This document shows, piece after piece, positions 32,941 through 40,758 of a DNA stretch of 64,000 nt. The notes beneath the pieces were generated by a model that worked only from the letters and a program-made list of their open reading frames with translations, was not told where the DNA came from and did no database searches. The stretch is from CAZSAT01 sp964604675 (GTDB lineage Bacteria; Myxococcota_A; UBA796; CAJQPC01): NCBI GenBank assembly GCA_964604675.1, contig CAZSAT010000011.1:1-64000 (forward strand). The letters are read 5' to 3'. How positions within the stretch are numbered: the first letter of the stretch is position 1; each line of letters begins with the position of its first letter. The translations under genes and the position numbers were made by a program.

Positions 32941-34815
32941 CTAGGACAGGAACCGCCGCTTGCTGAGCCGCTCGTTCTCCTTCTGGAGCGCGTCCTTCTG
33001 CGCCTGCGCGGCCTCGAGCTCGCTCTCGTAGCGGCCCGCCCGGTCGTGCACACGGTGCAGCTCGCCGTTGCACTCGGCGAGCTCGCGGGTCTTCTTCAGG
33101 ATCTCGTCGCGGAGGCGCTCGGCTTCGACCTTCGCCGACTCGAGGGTGGCGGCGCTCTCCGCCCGCTGCCGTGACAGCTCCTGCTGGAGAGCGTCGCGCT
33201 CCCGCTGGCCGGCCGACAGCTCCGCGTCCTTCTTGTCGACCAGGCCGCGGCCTTCGGCCACCTGCTCGCGCAGCGTGCTCAGCTCGGCACGGAGGGCCGC
33301 GCGGCCTTCCCGTGCACGCTGGGCGTCGCCAGCCGCTGCGTTCAGCCGGTCTTCGCGATCCGAGAGCTCCTCGCGCAGGCCCGCCAGCTCCTGGCCGATG
33401 CGGTCCCGGTCGCGCGCCGTGCTCCGGAGCTCGGCGTCCTTCTTGGCAGCGTCGGCGCGCAGCGCGGTGAGCTGGTCGCGCAAGCTCCGCGCCTCGTCGT
33501 TGGCCGCTTCGCGTTCGGCCCCGAGCACCGCGACGGCTTCGCGCTTGAAGCCGGCCACCTCGTCGACGGCCCGGGCCAACCGTGCCGCAGTGCCCGTGAG
33601 CGCCGCCACCTGGTCGGCGAGGCGCGTGTTCGCCTCGCGCTTCTCGGCGACCTCGGCTTCGGCCTTGGCCACGAGCACAGCGAGGTGGGCCAGCTCGCCC
33701 TCGGCGTGGGTGAGCGCCGCGGCCAGCTCGGCCGCCTCCGGCAGGGGGAGGCTGGTCTTCTGCCGGACCGTGGCGGCTTCCACCCAGGCGAGGAGAGGTG
33801 CCTCGCACGCCGCACGCGAGAACCGCTCGCGCGCGAGCCGCCGGGCGTTCTTCCCCCGTCGTCGGACCTCGTCGGGGGTGAGCGACCTCAGCGCCTCCGC
33901 AACATCGTGCACGACCCAGCCGGCTTCGTGCTCGGCCAGCGTGGCGCTCAGCGCGTGGTGTGTTCCCGTGATGATCGGAAGCCCGCACGCCAGGTAGTCC
34001 AGCTGCCGGAAGGAGAGCGCGACCTCGCGCTCCGCGTTGGGCGTCATCACGTCGAGCGCTGCGGTGGCCCCGGCGTACAGGGTGTGCAGCTCCGTGTAGG
34101 GCACCGCGTCGAGAAAGCGCACAGGGGTGTCGGCCAGCTCCTTCCGCAGGTCCACCGTCCGCGCGTCTCCCACGGCGGGTCGACCGCCGACCACCACCAC
34201 CTCGCCGTCCACCTCAGCGGCCCAGGACGCGGCAGCGCGCAGGGCGTCCTGCGGGGCCTGCCAAGGCCAGGAGACGCCGCCCATGATGAGCCGCGGCTTC
34301 TTCGGCACGCGCCGGCGGACCTCGACGCGGGGAGCGACGAGGGGCACCACCCGCCCGCTCTCGACACGCAGGTCCACCCCAGCGAGCACCATCAGGCCCT
34401 GGAAGAACCAGCGCTGGCGCGGATTCGAGAAGAGGAAGGCATCCCCCGCGTCCAGGGCGCGGAGCGTGCGCACCGCTTCGGTGGCCGTGGTGTCCTCGAA
34501 GACCGCCTCCAGCAACCGAGGCGCGAAGGCATCGACCAGCAGCGGCACGCCGAGGCCCGCGAGCCAGGGCGCCTCCTCGGGCTGGACACACACGATGCGG
34601 TCGGCTCGGGCAGCACCGGCGAGGCGGCGCAGCTCGGGCCCCGACCGGTAGGTGGACGGACCGCCGGGGACGTGGTCCTGGTCGCGGGTGAGCCACACCA
34701 CCTCGTGCCCGGCTTCGGCCAGCGCCTGGCCGTGGTGCCACGCCCGAAGTGCGCCGCCAGAGACCGGGCGGTCATCGCGTGGGAGCCAGCCATGGAAGAC
34801 GACGAGGACCTTCAC
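32941..34815 (-). CDS. GT-B glycosyltransferase fused to a long coiled coil
   Basis: 624 residues. Residues 1 to about 350 look like a GT-B glycosyltransferase: start MKVLVVFHGWLPRDDRPVSG, a donor-side block VALSFRQLDYLACGLPIITG, then ARRLARERFSRAA. From about residue 365 to 615 the sequence is nearly continuous heptad-type coiled coil, rich in Ala, Glu, Arg and Leu and free of proline. Few glycosyltransferases carry such a tail, which probably drives oligomerisation or docking to a partner. The GTG at 34815 is supported by TACGAT exactly 6 nt upstream. It diverges from the tandem radical SAM gene. Confidence 0.82.
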   Translation of the reverse strand: MKVLVVFHGWLPRDDRPVSGGALRAWHHGQALAEAGHEVVWLTRDQDHVPGGPSTYRSGPELRRLAGAARADRIVCVQPEEAPWLAGLGVPLLVDAFAPRLLEAVFEDTTATEAVRTLRALDAGDAFLFSNPRQRWFFQGLMVLAGVDLRVESGRVVPLVAPRVEVRRRVPKKPRLIMGGVSWPWQAPQDALRAAASWAAEVDGEVVVVGGRPAVGDARTVDLRKELADTPVRFLDAVPYTELHTLYAGATAALDVMTPNAEREVALSFRQLDYLACGLPIITGTHHALSATLAEHEAGWVVHDVAEALRSLTPDEVRRRGKNARRLARERFSRAACEAPLLAWVEAATVRQKTSLPLPEAAELAAALTHAEGELAHLAVLVAKAEAEVAEKREANTRLADQVAALTGTAARLARAVDEVAGFKREAVAVLGAEREAANDEARSLRDQLTALRADAAKKDAELRSTARDRDRIGQELAGLREELSDREDRLNAAAGDAQRAREGRAALRAELSTLREQVAEGRGLVDKKDAELSAGQRERDALQQELSRQRAESAATLESAKVEAERLRDEILKKTRELAECNGELHRVHDRAGRYESELEAAQAQKDALQKENERLSKRRFLS

Positions 34816-34827
34816 CCGCGCATCGTA
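34816..34827 (-). promoter_or_regulatory. Leaderless-type promoter -10 for the GT/coiled-coil gene
   Basis: TACGAT at 34827-34822, 6 nt, then GTG at 34815. No Shine-Dalgarno sequence. Confidence 0.6.
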
Positions 34828-34861
34828 CCCCGGCCTACCGACCCGGCCCGCTGGCTCGGGC

Positions 34862-34867
34862 TACCCT
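34862..34867 (+). promoter_or_regulatory. Possible -10 for the tandem radical SAM gene (leadered)
   Basis: TACCCT, 27 nt before the GTG at 34895. Confidence 0.35.
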
Positions 34868-34894
34868 GCAGGGGTCAGCAGGCGAGCCGCCCCC

Positions 34895-37069
34895 GTGAAC
34901 CCCGCAGCGCTGAAGCGCAACACCCGGATGTACCTCTCGCGGGCGCTCACCACCTCGCTGGCGCCGCCGGACTGGGTCAGCGTGAACCTCACCCTGCGGT
35001 GCAACCTGCACTGTTCGATGTGCACCACCTGCTACGACGTTCCCGACGAGCTCTCGACCGCGGAGGTGTTCGACCTGATCGACCAGGTCGCGCTGATGGG
35101 GGTGCGGATCTTCAACCCGCTCGGTGGCGAGCCCTTCGTGCGGATGGACCTGGAGGACATCCTGGCCTACGCGGCCCGGAAGGACTTCTACATCACGCTC
35201 ACCACCAACGGCACGCTGATCACGAAGAAGCGTGCCGATCGGCTCGCTCGCATCCCGAGCGAACAGCTCCACCTGAACATCAGCTTCGACGGACCGCAGC
35301 CCATCCACGACCAGATCCGAGGGCGTGGCATGTATGGCCAGGCCATGCGCGGCTACCACAACGTCCGCGCGGCCGATGCCGCGGCCGGGAACCCCCGCCG
35401 CAAGGTGCTCGCCAACACCATCGTGCACGACAAGAACCTGGAAGACCTTCCGGCGCTCCTGGACGAGCAGGCCTCCGTGGGCTTCGACGGGGTGCAGCTG
35501 TTGAACCTGTTCCGTCACGGTTGGAACGCGCCGCACGACCCGGATGGCCTCTGGATCCATGACCACCGGTACCCGGCCCTGCAGGACCTGATGCACGAGC
35601 TCGTGGCGCGGGTCGAGGCCCAGGGCGCCTCGGGGTACCGCATCCTCAACTCGCGGCAGGACCTGGAGCTGGTGCTGCCGTACTACCGCGACGAGCTCAA
35701 GCCGCTGGAGGCTCCTTGTTGGGCGGGCTGGAAGGAGCTCTACATCAACGCCGACGGCACCGCCATCATGTGCGACGGCGAGCTCGAGTTCCTGAAGGGC
35801 AGCTTCGGCAACGTCCGTCAGCAGACGCTCAGGCAGATATGGAACAGCCCCGAGCTCCGTGCCCGCCGCCAGGTGGTGAAACAGTGCTCCACCCCCTGCA
35901 TCCAGAACTGCTACTTGCGACGCGACTCGGACTCAGCTCGGCAGATCCTGAAGGGCGCGGCCACCTTGGTGGTGGACGAGCTCCGGGACCGTGTGCGGCG
36001 GAAGCGTCGCTCGAGCGAGGGCGTGCACCTCGATCGCGGCGTGCTCACCCTCGAGCTGTCGGACACGGGGCCCTGGCCCGAGGCCGCGGCCGCGCCCGCC
36101 CGACGTCACCACGAAGCCCTCGTCGGCGACAGCCCGGTGCCCTTCGAGCGCTGCTACGACGACCCCTTCGAGTTCTACGAGCTCCGCAACCGGCGGTACG
36201 TGCGCTTCGACCGGGGTTTCTTGGGCTTCGAGGTCGTTCGGAAGGTGGTCGAGGACCTGCAGGCCGCCCGGTTGAGCTTCCACGCTGTCCGCCTGGACTG
36301 GCGTGGCGAGCCGCTGATGCATCCCGAGTTCGTGCCGGTGCTGCGGTGGGTGCTGGAACAGATGTCCGCGACCGGCGTCTTTCGTGAGCTGCAGGTCCTG
36401 ACGGACGCGCGGCTCTTGAACACCGAGATCTGCGACGTGGCGAGCTTCCACGGCGACGTGCGTCAGACCTGGATCCTGCACGGCAATGGCTTCGGGGCCT
36501 TCGAGGAGCAGTGCCTGCGAAACGTCGACTACCTGCTGCACGTGCGCAAGCCCGCCCAGCGCGTGGTCGCGAGCTGGCTCGTGGACGAGCCCCTCGACCC
36601 ACACGGCTTCGTCGAGACCTGGCAGGAGCGGCTGCGGCAGCCGGTGCTGAGTGTGGGCCGCCTGCCCGAAGCAGGCGACGCGATCTGGTTCCGGCGCACC
36701 GACCACGAACACTTCGCGGAGAACGCTGCTGCCCGCGAACGGCTCGTCGAGCTCGCCGACGTCCTGGGGGTCGAGGCGGACCCCGGGGCGGACGTGCAGC
36801 CCCGGTGTCCCGGCCCCTTCTCCACCCCCGTGGTGAGCTGGGACGGCAAGCTGACCCTGTGCACGCGCGACCGAGGCTTGCAGAACCGTGTGGGTTCCGT
36901 GACCGACGACCGCCTGTCCCGACTCTGGCTGGAGGACCCGCGGATCGGCGAGGCCCGTCGCGAGGCGCGAGGCAAGGGTCTGCCCGGTCTGCCCGGGTGC
37001 CGCGACTGCCACTTTCCCTGTTCGTCGAACTACCGGCTCGCCGGCCGTGACGAAGGCGAAGGTCTCTGA
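34895..37069 (+). CDS. Tandem radical SAM/SPASM protein with a cluster-less second module
   Basis: About 724 residues from GTG at 34895 (ATG at 34928 is an alternative). Module 1 has C36-x3-C40-x2-C43 (RCNLHCSMC) and a SPASM region CWAGWKELYINADGTAIMC with later CSTPCIQNC. Module 2, from about residue 400, repeats the fold pattern: FHAVRLDWRGEPLMHPEF matches FDHVIFQWLGDPSIHPGL of the radical SAM protein at 30469, and CPGPFSTPVVSWDGKLTLC with CRDCHFPC gives a second SPASM region. The three-cysteine SAM motif is missing at the start of module 2, where only one cysteine (FERCYDDPFEFYELRN) remains. I infer that module 2 is a substrate-binding or electron-transfer half. It shares its upstream region with the glycosyltransferase/coiled-coil gene. 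Confidence 0.82.
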   Translation: MNPAALKRNTRMYLSRALTTSLAPPDWVSVNLTLRCNLHCSMCTTCYDVPDELSTAEVFDLIDQVALMGVRIFNPLGGEPFVRMDLEDILAYAARKDFYITLTTNGTLITKKRADRLARIPSEQLHLNISFDGPQPIHDQIRGRGMYGQAMRGYHNVRAADAAAGNPRRKVLANTIVHDKNLEDLPALLDEQASVGFDGVQLLNLFRHGWNAPHDPDGLWIHDHRYPALQDLMHELVARVEAQGASGYRILNSRQDLELVLPYYRDELKPLEAPCWAGWKELYINADGTAIMCDGELEFLKGSFGNVRQQTLRQIWNSPELRARRQVVKQCSTPCIQNCYLRRDSDSARQILKGAATLVVDELRDRVRRKRRSSEGVHLDRGVLTLELSDTGPWPEAAAAPARRHHEALVGDSPVPFERCYDDPFEFYELRNRRYVRFDRGFLGFEVVRKVVEDLQAARLSFHAVRLDWRGEPLMHPEFVPVLRWVLEQMSATGVFRELQVLTDARLLNTEICDVASFHGDVRQTWILHGNGFGAFEEQCLRNVDYLLHVRKPAQRVVASWLVDEPLDPHGFVETWQERLRQPVLSVGRLPEAGDAIWFRRTDHEHFAENAAARERLVELADVLGVEADPGADVQPRCPGPFSTPVVSWDGKLTLCTRDRGLQNRVGSVTDDRLSRLWLEDPRIGEARREARGKGLPGLPGCRDCHFPCSSNYRLAGRDEGEGL

Positions 37070-37070
37070 C

Positions 37071-37886
37071 TCAGAAGCTGCCCCAGCAGTACAGGCTACC
37101 GTCGCGGCGCACGCCACAGCTGTAGTCGGCGCCGGCGTCGATCTGGCGGAACAGGCCCGGGGGCGCGCTCGCCTGGCCGACGTCATCGAGCCCCCAGCAG
37201 GCCACGTGCCCGTCGTCGCCCAGCGCGCAGGCGTGCGAGCGTCCGGGGCTGATCAGCTCGAAGACCCCGGCCGGGGGCGCGAGCACCTCGGCGTCGTGCG
37301 CCGCCTCGTCGGCCCAGCAGACCGCCGAGCCCTGGGGGTCCAGGGCGCACGCGTGCCGGCCCCCCAGGCTTGGACGGACCTGCAGGTACGTCCCGGCGGG
37401 AAGCTCGGGAGCACCGTCCCAGCAGTCGAGCCTCTCGTCCTCGGCGATGGCGCAGCTCCACGCCCCCGTGCCGATGTCCAGGAAGGCCCCGCTCGCCGGC
37501 GCTTCGGAGTCCCCCCAGCACACGATCTCATCCGCGGTGTCGAGCGCGCAGGTCCGGCTCGCGCCGGCGCTGATCTCGGTGAAGGGGCCCTCCGGGGGGC
37601 TGGCCTGCCCCAACGCGTCCGAGCCCCAGCACACGGCGTCCCCCTGCTCGCTGAGTCCGCAGCTGTGGTCGATCCCGAGGCTCAAGGAGCTCAGCTCGAC
37701 GTCGGGTGGGTCGGCCTTGCCGCTGTCGTTGGAACCCCAGCAGGCGGTCACGCCGTCGTAGCCCAGGGTGCACGCGTGGTCTTCGCCGACCGCCACCTGC
37801 ACGAACCCGTCGCCAAAGGGGACCAACGAACAGGCGGTGAAGGTGACGAAGAGCACGAGGCCTCCTTGCACCTTCGACACCGCCAC
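37071..37886 (-). CDS. RCC1-like seven-repeat lipoprotein
   Basis: 271 residues. A likely lipoprotein signal ends at FTAC (Cys19). The mature protein has seven repeats of about 32-36 residues, each with a pair of cysteines in the pattern HxC-L-x(n)-G-x-V-x-CWG: HACTLGYDGVTACWG, HSCGLSEQGDAVCWG, RTCALDTADEIVCWG, WSCAIAEDERLDCWD, HACALDPQGSAVCWA, HACALGDDGHVACWG and YSCGVRRDGSLYCWG. This is the RCC1/BLIP-II propeller family; seven repeats fit a seven-bladed propeller, and the paired cysteines could lock each blade. GTG start. It abuts the radical SAM gene stop to stop and diverges from the metallophosphoesterase gene across 24 bp. Confidence 0.85.
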   Translation of the reverse strand: MAVSKVQGGLVLFVTFTACSLVPFGDGFVQVAVGEDHACTLGYDGVTACWGSNDSGKADPPDVELSSLSLGIDHSCGLSEQGDAVCWGSDALGQASPPEGPFTEISAGASRTCALDTADEIVCWGDSEAPASGAFLDIGTGAWSCAIAEDERLDCWDGAPELPAGTYLQVRPSLGGRHACALDPQGSAVCWADEAAHDAEVLAPPAGVFELISPGRSHACALGDDGHVACWGLDDVGQASAPPGLFRQIDAGADYSCGVRRDGSLYCWGSF

Positions 37887-37910
37887 CGGTCGGGGGCGTT
37901 ACCTGAGCGC

Positions 37911-38795
37911 ATGCGTGTTGCCCACGTCACCGACCTCCACGTCATGCGTCCCCCGACGGCGCGCCAGCTGCTCGGCAAGCGCCTGCTGGGCACGGCCAAC
38001 CTCTACCTGGGCGGTCGGCGCAGCCACTTCACCCGCGCGGCCCAGGAAGCCCTGGTGCAGGCCGTCGAGGAGCAGGCGCCCGATGCGGTCGTCTGCACGG
38101 GCGACCTGACCGCCCAGGGCACCCCCGAGGAGTTCGAGGCGGCGTGCGGGTTGTTGCGCCCGGTGTTCGCTGCGCGCCCGAGCATGGTGGTGCCGGGGAA
38201 CCACGACACCTACACGGGCGATGCCGTGGCTTCGGGGGCGCTGGAGCACTACTTCGGGGAGTGGCTGGGGCAGGGAAGCTGGCCGCGCTTGCACCTCCTC
38301 GGGGAGGACGTCGCGGTGGTCGCGTTGCAGGTCTGCGAGCCGCGCATGGACTCGGCTGGTCGCGTGCCACAGGACCAGATCGACGGCCTGGCTGCCGTGT
38401 TCCAGGACCCCTCGATCGGCGACCGCGCGGTGTTCGTGGCCTTGCACTACCCCCTTCGCGGGCGCGGCGGCGAGCCCTACGGGCCCAGGGCCCGGGCGCT
38501 GTTCGGCGCCAGGGAGCTCGAAGCCGCGCTCGGCCCTCACGCCGGCCGACTGAGCGCGATCCTGCACGGGCACGAGCACCACGGCTTCCGCACCAGCGTG
38601 TCGCTCGGCGGCGTGGACGTGCCGATCCTGAACCCGGGTGCTGGCGGCTACGCGCACCTCCCCCACAAGCGCCGCACCGCGCACTTCACCGTGTACACGG
38701 TCGAGGCCGGCGGGCTGGCGGGGGTCGAGCGCTTCGCGTTCGACGGTCGTTGCTTCGAGCCCGAGGCGGGGGGCGCCTGGGCGACGGGCGGATAA
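37911..38795 (+). CDS. Calcineurin-like metallophosphoesterase
   Basis: 294 residues. Metal motifs appear in order: HVTDLHVM (D-x-H), VVCTGDLT (GD), VVPGNHDTY (GNHD), VALHYPLRG and LHGHEHHG. Such enzymes hydrolyse phosphomonoesters or diesters, including cyclic nucleotides and lipid-linked diphosphates. No signal peptide. The ATG at 37911 begins directly at MRVAHVTDLH; the open frame upstream belongs to the antisense of the RCC1-like gene. TTACCT, a near match to the leaderless box, ends 6 nt before it. The PilZ-like gene follows after 9 bp, so the pair may be co-expressed; a cyclic-di-nucleotide link is only a guess. Confidence 0.88.
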   Translation: MRVAHVTDLHVMRPPTARQLLGKRLLGTANLYLGGRRSHFTRAAQEALVQAVEEQAPDAVVCTGDLTAQGTPEEFEAACGLLRPVFAARPSMVVPGNHDTYTGDAVASGALEHYFGEWLGQGSWPRLHLLGEDVAVVALQVCEPRMDSAGRVPQDQIDGLAAVFQDPSIGDRAVFVALHYPLRGRGGEPYGPRARALFGARELEAALGPHAGRLSAILHGHEHHGFRTSVSLGGVDVPILNPGAGGYAHLPHKRRTAHFTVYTVEAGGLAGVERFAFDGRCFEPEAGGAWATGG

Positions 38796-38804
38796 GAGGA
38801 GCGC

Positions 38805-39440
38805 ATGAGCCTGGATCCCCGACGCTTGATGGAAGAGGCTGCGCGCGAGCGGGTCGCTTGTGAGCTCATGGCCCGGGGCGGGAAGGGCACCTCGGGGCGC
38901 TTCGTGAGGGTCGACCGTGCGGGCGTGGTCGTCGTGGCCGACGACGCGGTGTTCGCGGGTGGAGAGGACCTGCGGGTCTGGTTCCAGCTCGATGGCAAGC
39001 CCTTCACCTTCTCCTGCTCGGTGCTCCGCGTCGGCGTGCCGGTCCCCGACAGGTCCCAGGCAGGCCTGATGCTCGGCTTCGTGGATGGCTTCGAGGAAGC
39101 GTCCGCTCGCGAGGTCCAGGCGGGGCTCGCGCTCACGATCCTGCCGCCATCTGGGCGTGGTCTGGAGCTCCTGGAGAGCGACGTGAGGGTCGTCGACCTG
39201 CGCGCCGAGGAGCTCTCCTTCGCCGTGCCGCGGAGCGAGACCCTGAAGTTCCTCGAGGGGGGCGAGGTGCGGGTTCGCTTCACCCGACCGGGTCGCGCGG
39301 AACACCTGGTCGCGGGGGAGGTCACGCGCCTCGCGCCCGGCGAAGGCCACTACCTCTACTGCGTGCGCTTCTCCGGGGTCGCCGACCCCTCCAAGCACCT
39401 CCAGGTGCTGCAGGACTTCGCGAGCATCGTCAGCGGCTGA
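38805..39440 (+). CDS. PilZ-like / YcgR-type two-barrel protein
   Basis: 211 residues with two beta-rich units: residues 15-105 (RFVRVDRAGVVVVADDAVF, then LRVWFQLDGKPFTFSCSVLR) and 115-205 (SDVRVVDLRAEELSFAVPRS, then EVRVRFTRPGRAEHLVAGEV). The arrangement resembles PilZ-type proteins of myxobacteria and the YcgN-PilZ pair of flagellar brakes, which bind cyclic di-GMP. The arginine motif is not a clear RxxxR, so binding is uncertain. A strong AGAGGAG ribosome site precedes the ATG. The 3' end overlaps the convergent DAHP synthase gene by 11 bp. Confidence 0.62.
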   Translation: MSLDPRRLMEEAARERVACELMARGGKGTSGRFVRVDRAGVVVVADDAVFAGGEDLRVWFQLDGKPFTFSCSVLRVGVPVPDRSQAGLMLGFVDGFEEASAREVQAGLALTILPPSGRGLELLESDVRVVDLRAEELSFAVPRSETLKFLEGGEVRVRFTRPGRAEHLVAGEVTRLAPGEGHYLYCVRFSGVADPSKHLQVLQDFASIVSG

Positions 39441-40749
39441 GCTCCTGCGCGAGCAGGAAGGCCATCTCGAGCGACTGCGTGCCGTTCAAGCGCGGATCGC
39501 AGAAGGTCTGGTAGTTCCGCGGCAGGTGGTGTTCTTCCAGGGCCTGGGAGCCGCCCGTGCACTCGGTGACCGCCTCCCCGGTCAGCTCGAAGTGAACCCC
39601 ACCCAGGTGCGTCCCATGTTCCTCGTGCACCTTCGCGGCGGTGGAGAGCTCGCTCAGGATCGCGTCGAAGGGCCGGGTCTTCAGGCCCTCGTCCGTGTTG
39701 ATGGTGTTCCCGTGCATGGGATCGCAGCTCCACACCGGTGAGAGCCCAGCCCGCCGTACGGCGTCGATGTGCCGCGGCAGGAGCTCGGCGACACGGTCGG
39801 CACCGTACCGGGTGATCAGCGTCAGGCGGCCGGGGTCGTCGTTCGGGTCGAGGGCCCGGATGACGTCCACGAGCTCGTCGGGATCCATGGTCGGCCCGCA
39901 CTTGAGTCCGATCGGGTTCGCGATGCCGCGGAAGTACTCGATGTGCGCCCCTTCCAGCTGGCGTGTGCGGTCACCGATCCAGAGGAAGTGCGCGCCCAGG
40001 TTGTAGGCACGCCCGTCGACCAGCCCGGTCTGGGCCTCCTCGTACGCGAGCAGCAGCCCCTCGTGGGAGGTGTAGAGCTCCACGGTGCGCAGCGTGTCGT
40101 CGAGGTCCGCACCCATCGCGCCCATGAAGTCGAGCGTGTCGAGCAGGCGACCGACCACCTGCTCGTAGTCGTCGCGCCGCGCGTGGTCCTTCACGAAGCC
40201 CAGCGTCCAGTGCTCCGGATGGCGCAGGTCGGCGAAGCCGCCGTGGAGGAGCGCTCGCACGTAGTTCAGGGTGGCGGCCGAGTGGTGGTAGGCCTCGACC
40301 AGCCGACGCGGGTCGGGCACGCGCTGGCCGATGTCGTAGCTGTTGACGTGGTCACCCCGGTAGCTGTGGACCTGGCGGCCATCCACGACCTCGAAGGGCT
40401 TGCTGCGGGGCTTGGCGTATTGGCCGGCCAGCCGGCCCACCCGCACGACCGGCAGGCGAGCCCCCCAGGTCAGCACCAGGCTCATCTGGAGCAGGATCTT
40501 GAGCTTGGCCTCGATCGGGGCCCGTGCGCAGTCGGCGAAGCGCTCGGCGCAGTCGCCGCCCTGGAGCAGGAAGCGCTCCCCGCGCGCCGCTTCAGCGAGC
40601 CGCGCCTTCAGCGCATCGACTTCGCCGGGGTGCACCAGGGGCGGAAGCCCGGCCACGTGCTCCAGCGCGTCTGCCAGGGACCGTGGACTGGCGTAGTCCG
40701 GCTGTTGTCGGATCGGGTGGTCGCGCCAGGAAGAGGGGGTCCAGCTCAT
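39430..40749 (-). CDS. aroG: Class II 3-deoxy-7-phosphoheptulonate (DAHP) synthase
   Basis: 439 residues, typical of class II (plant/mycobacterial-type) DAHP synthase, the first enzyme of the shikimate pathway, which joins phosphoenolpyruvate and erythrose 4-phosphate. Diagnostic stretches are SWRDHPIRQQPDY, LLQGGDCAERFADC, RVGRLAGQYAKPRS, GLKCGPTMDPDEL, WSCDPMHGNT and GGVHFELTGEAVTEC. It is the last gene of the long minus-strand run beginning at recC, only 9 bp after the WD40 lipoprotein. TAGACG lies 6 nt before its ATG, a weak version of the leaderless box that overlaps the upstream stop codon. It might therefore be read through from the run or have a weak promoter of its own. Confidence 0.95.
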   Translation of the reverse strand: MSWTPSSWRDHPIRQQPDYASPRSLADALEHVAGLPPLVHPGEVDALKARLAEAARGERFLLQGGDCAERFADCARAPIEAKLKILLQMSLVLTWGARLPVVRVGRLAGQYAKPRSKPFEVVDGRQVHSYRGDHVNSYDIGQRVPDPRRLVEAYHHSAATLNYVRALLHGGFADLRHPEHWTLGFVKDHARRDDYEQVVGRLLDTLDFMGAMGADLDDTLRTVELYTSHEGLLLAYEEAQTGLVDGRAYNLGAHFLWIGDRTRQLEGAHIEYFRGIANPIGLKCGPTMDPDELVDVIRALDPNDDPGRLTLITRYGADRVAELLPRHIDAVRRAGLSPVWSCDPMHGNTINTDEGLKTRPFDAILSELSTAAKVHEEHGTHLGGVHFELTGEAVTECTGGSQALEEHHLPRNYQTFCDPRLNGTQSLEMAFLLAQELSR

Positions 40750-40758
40750 CCGGCACGT

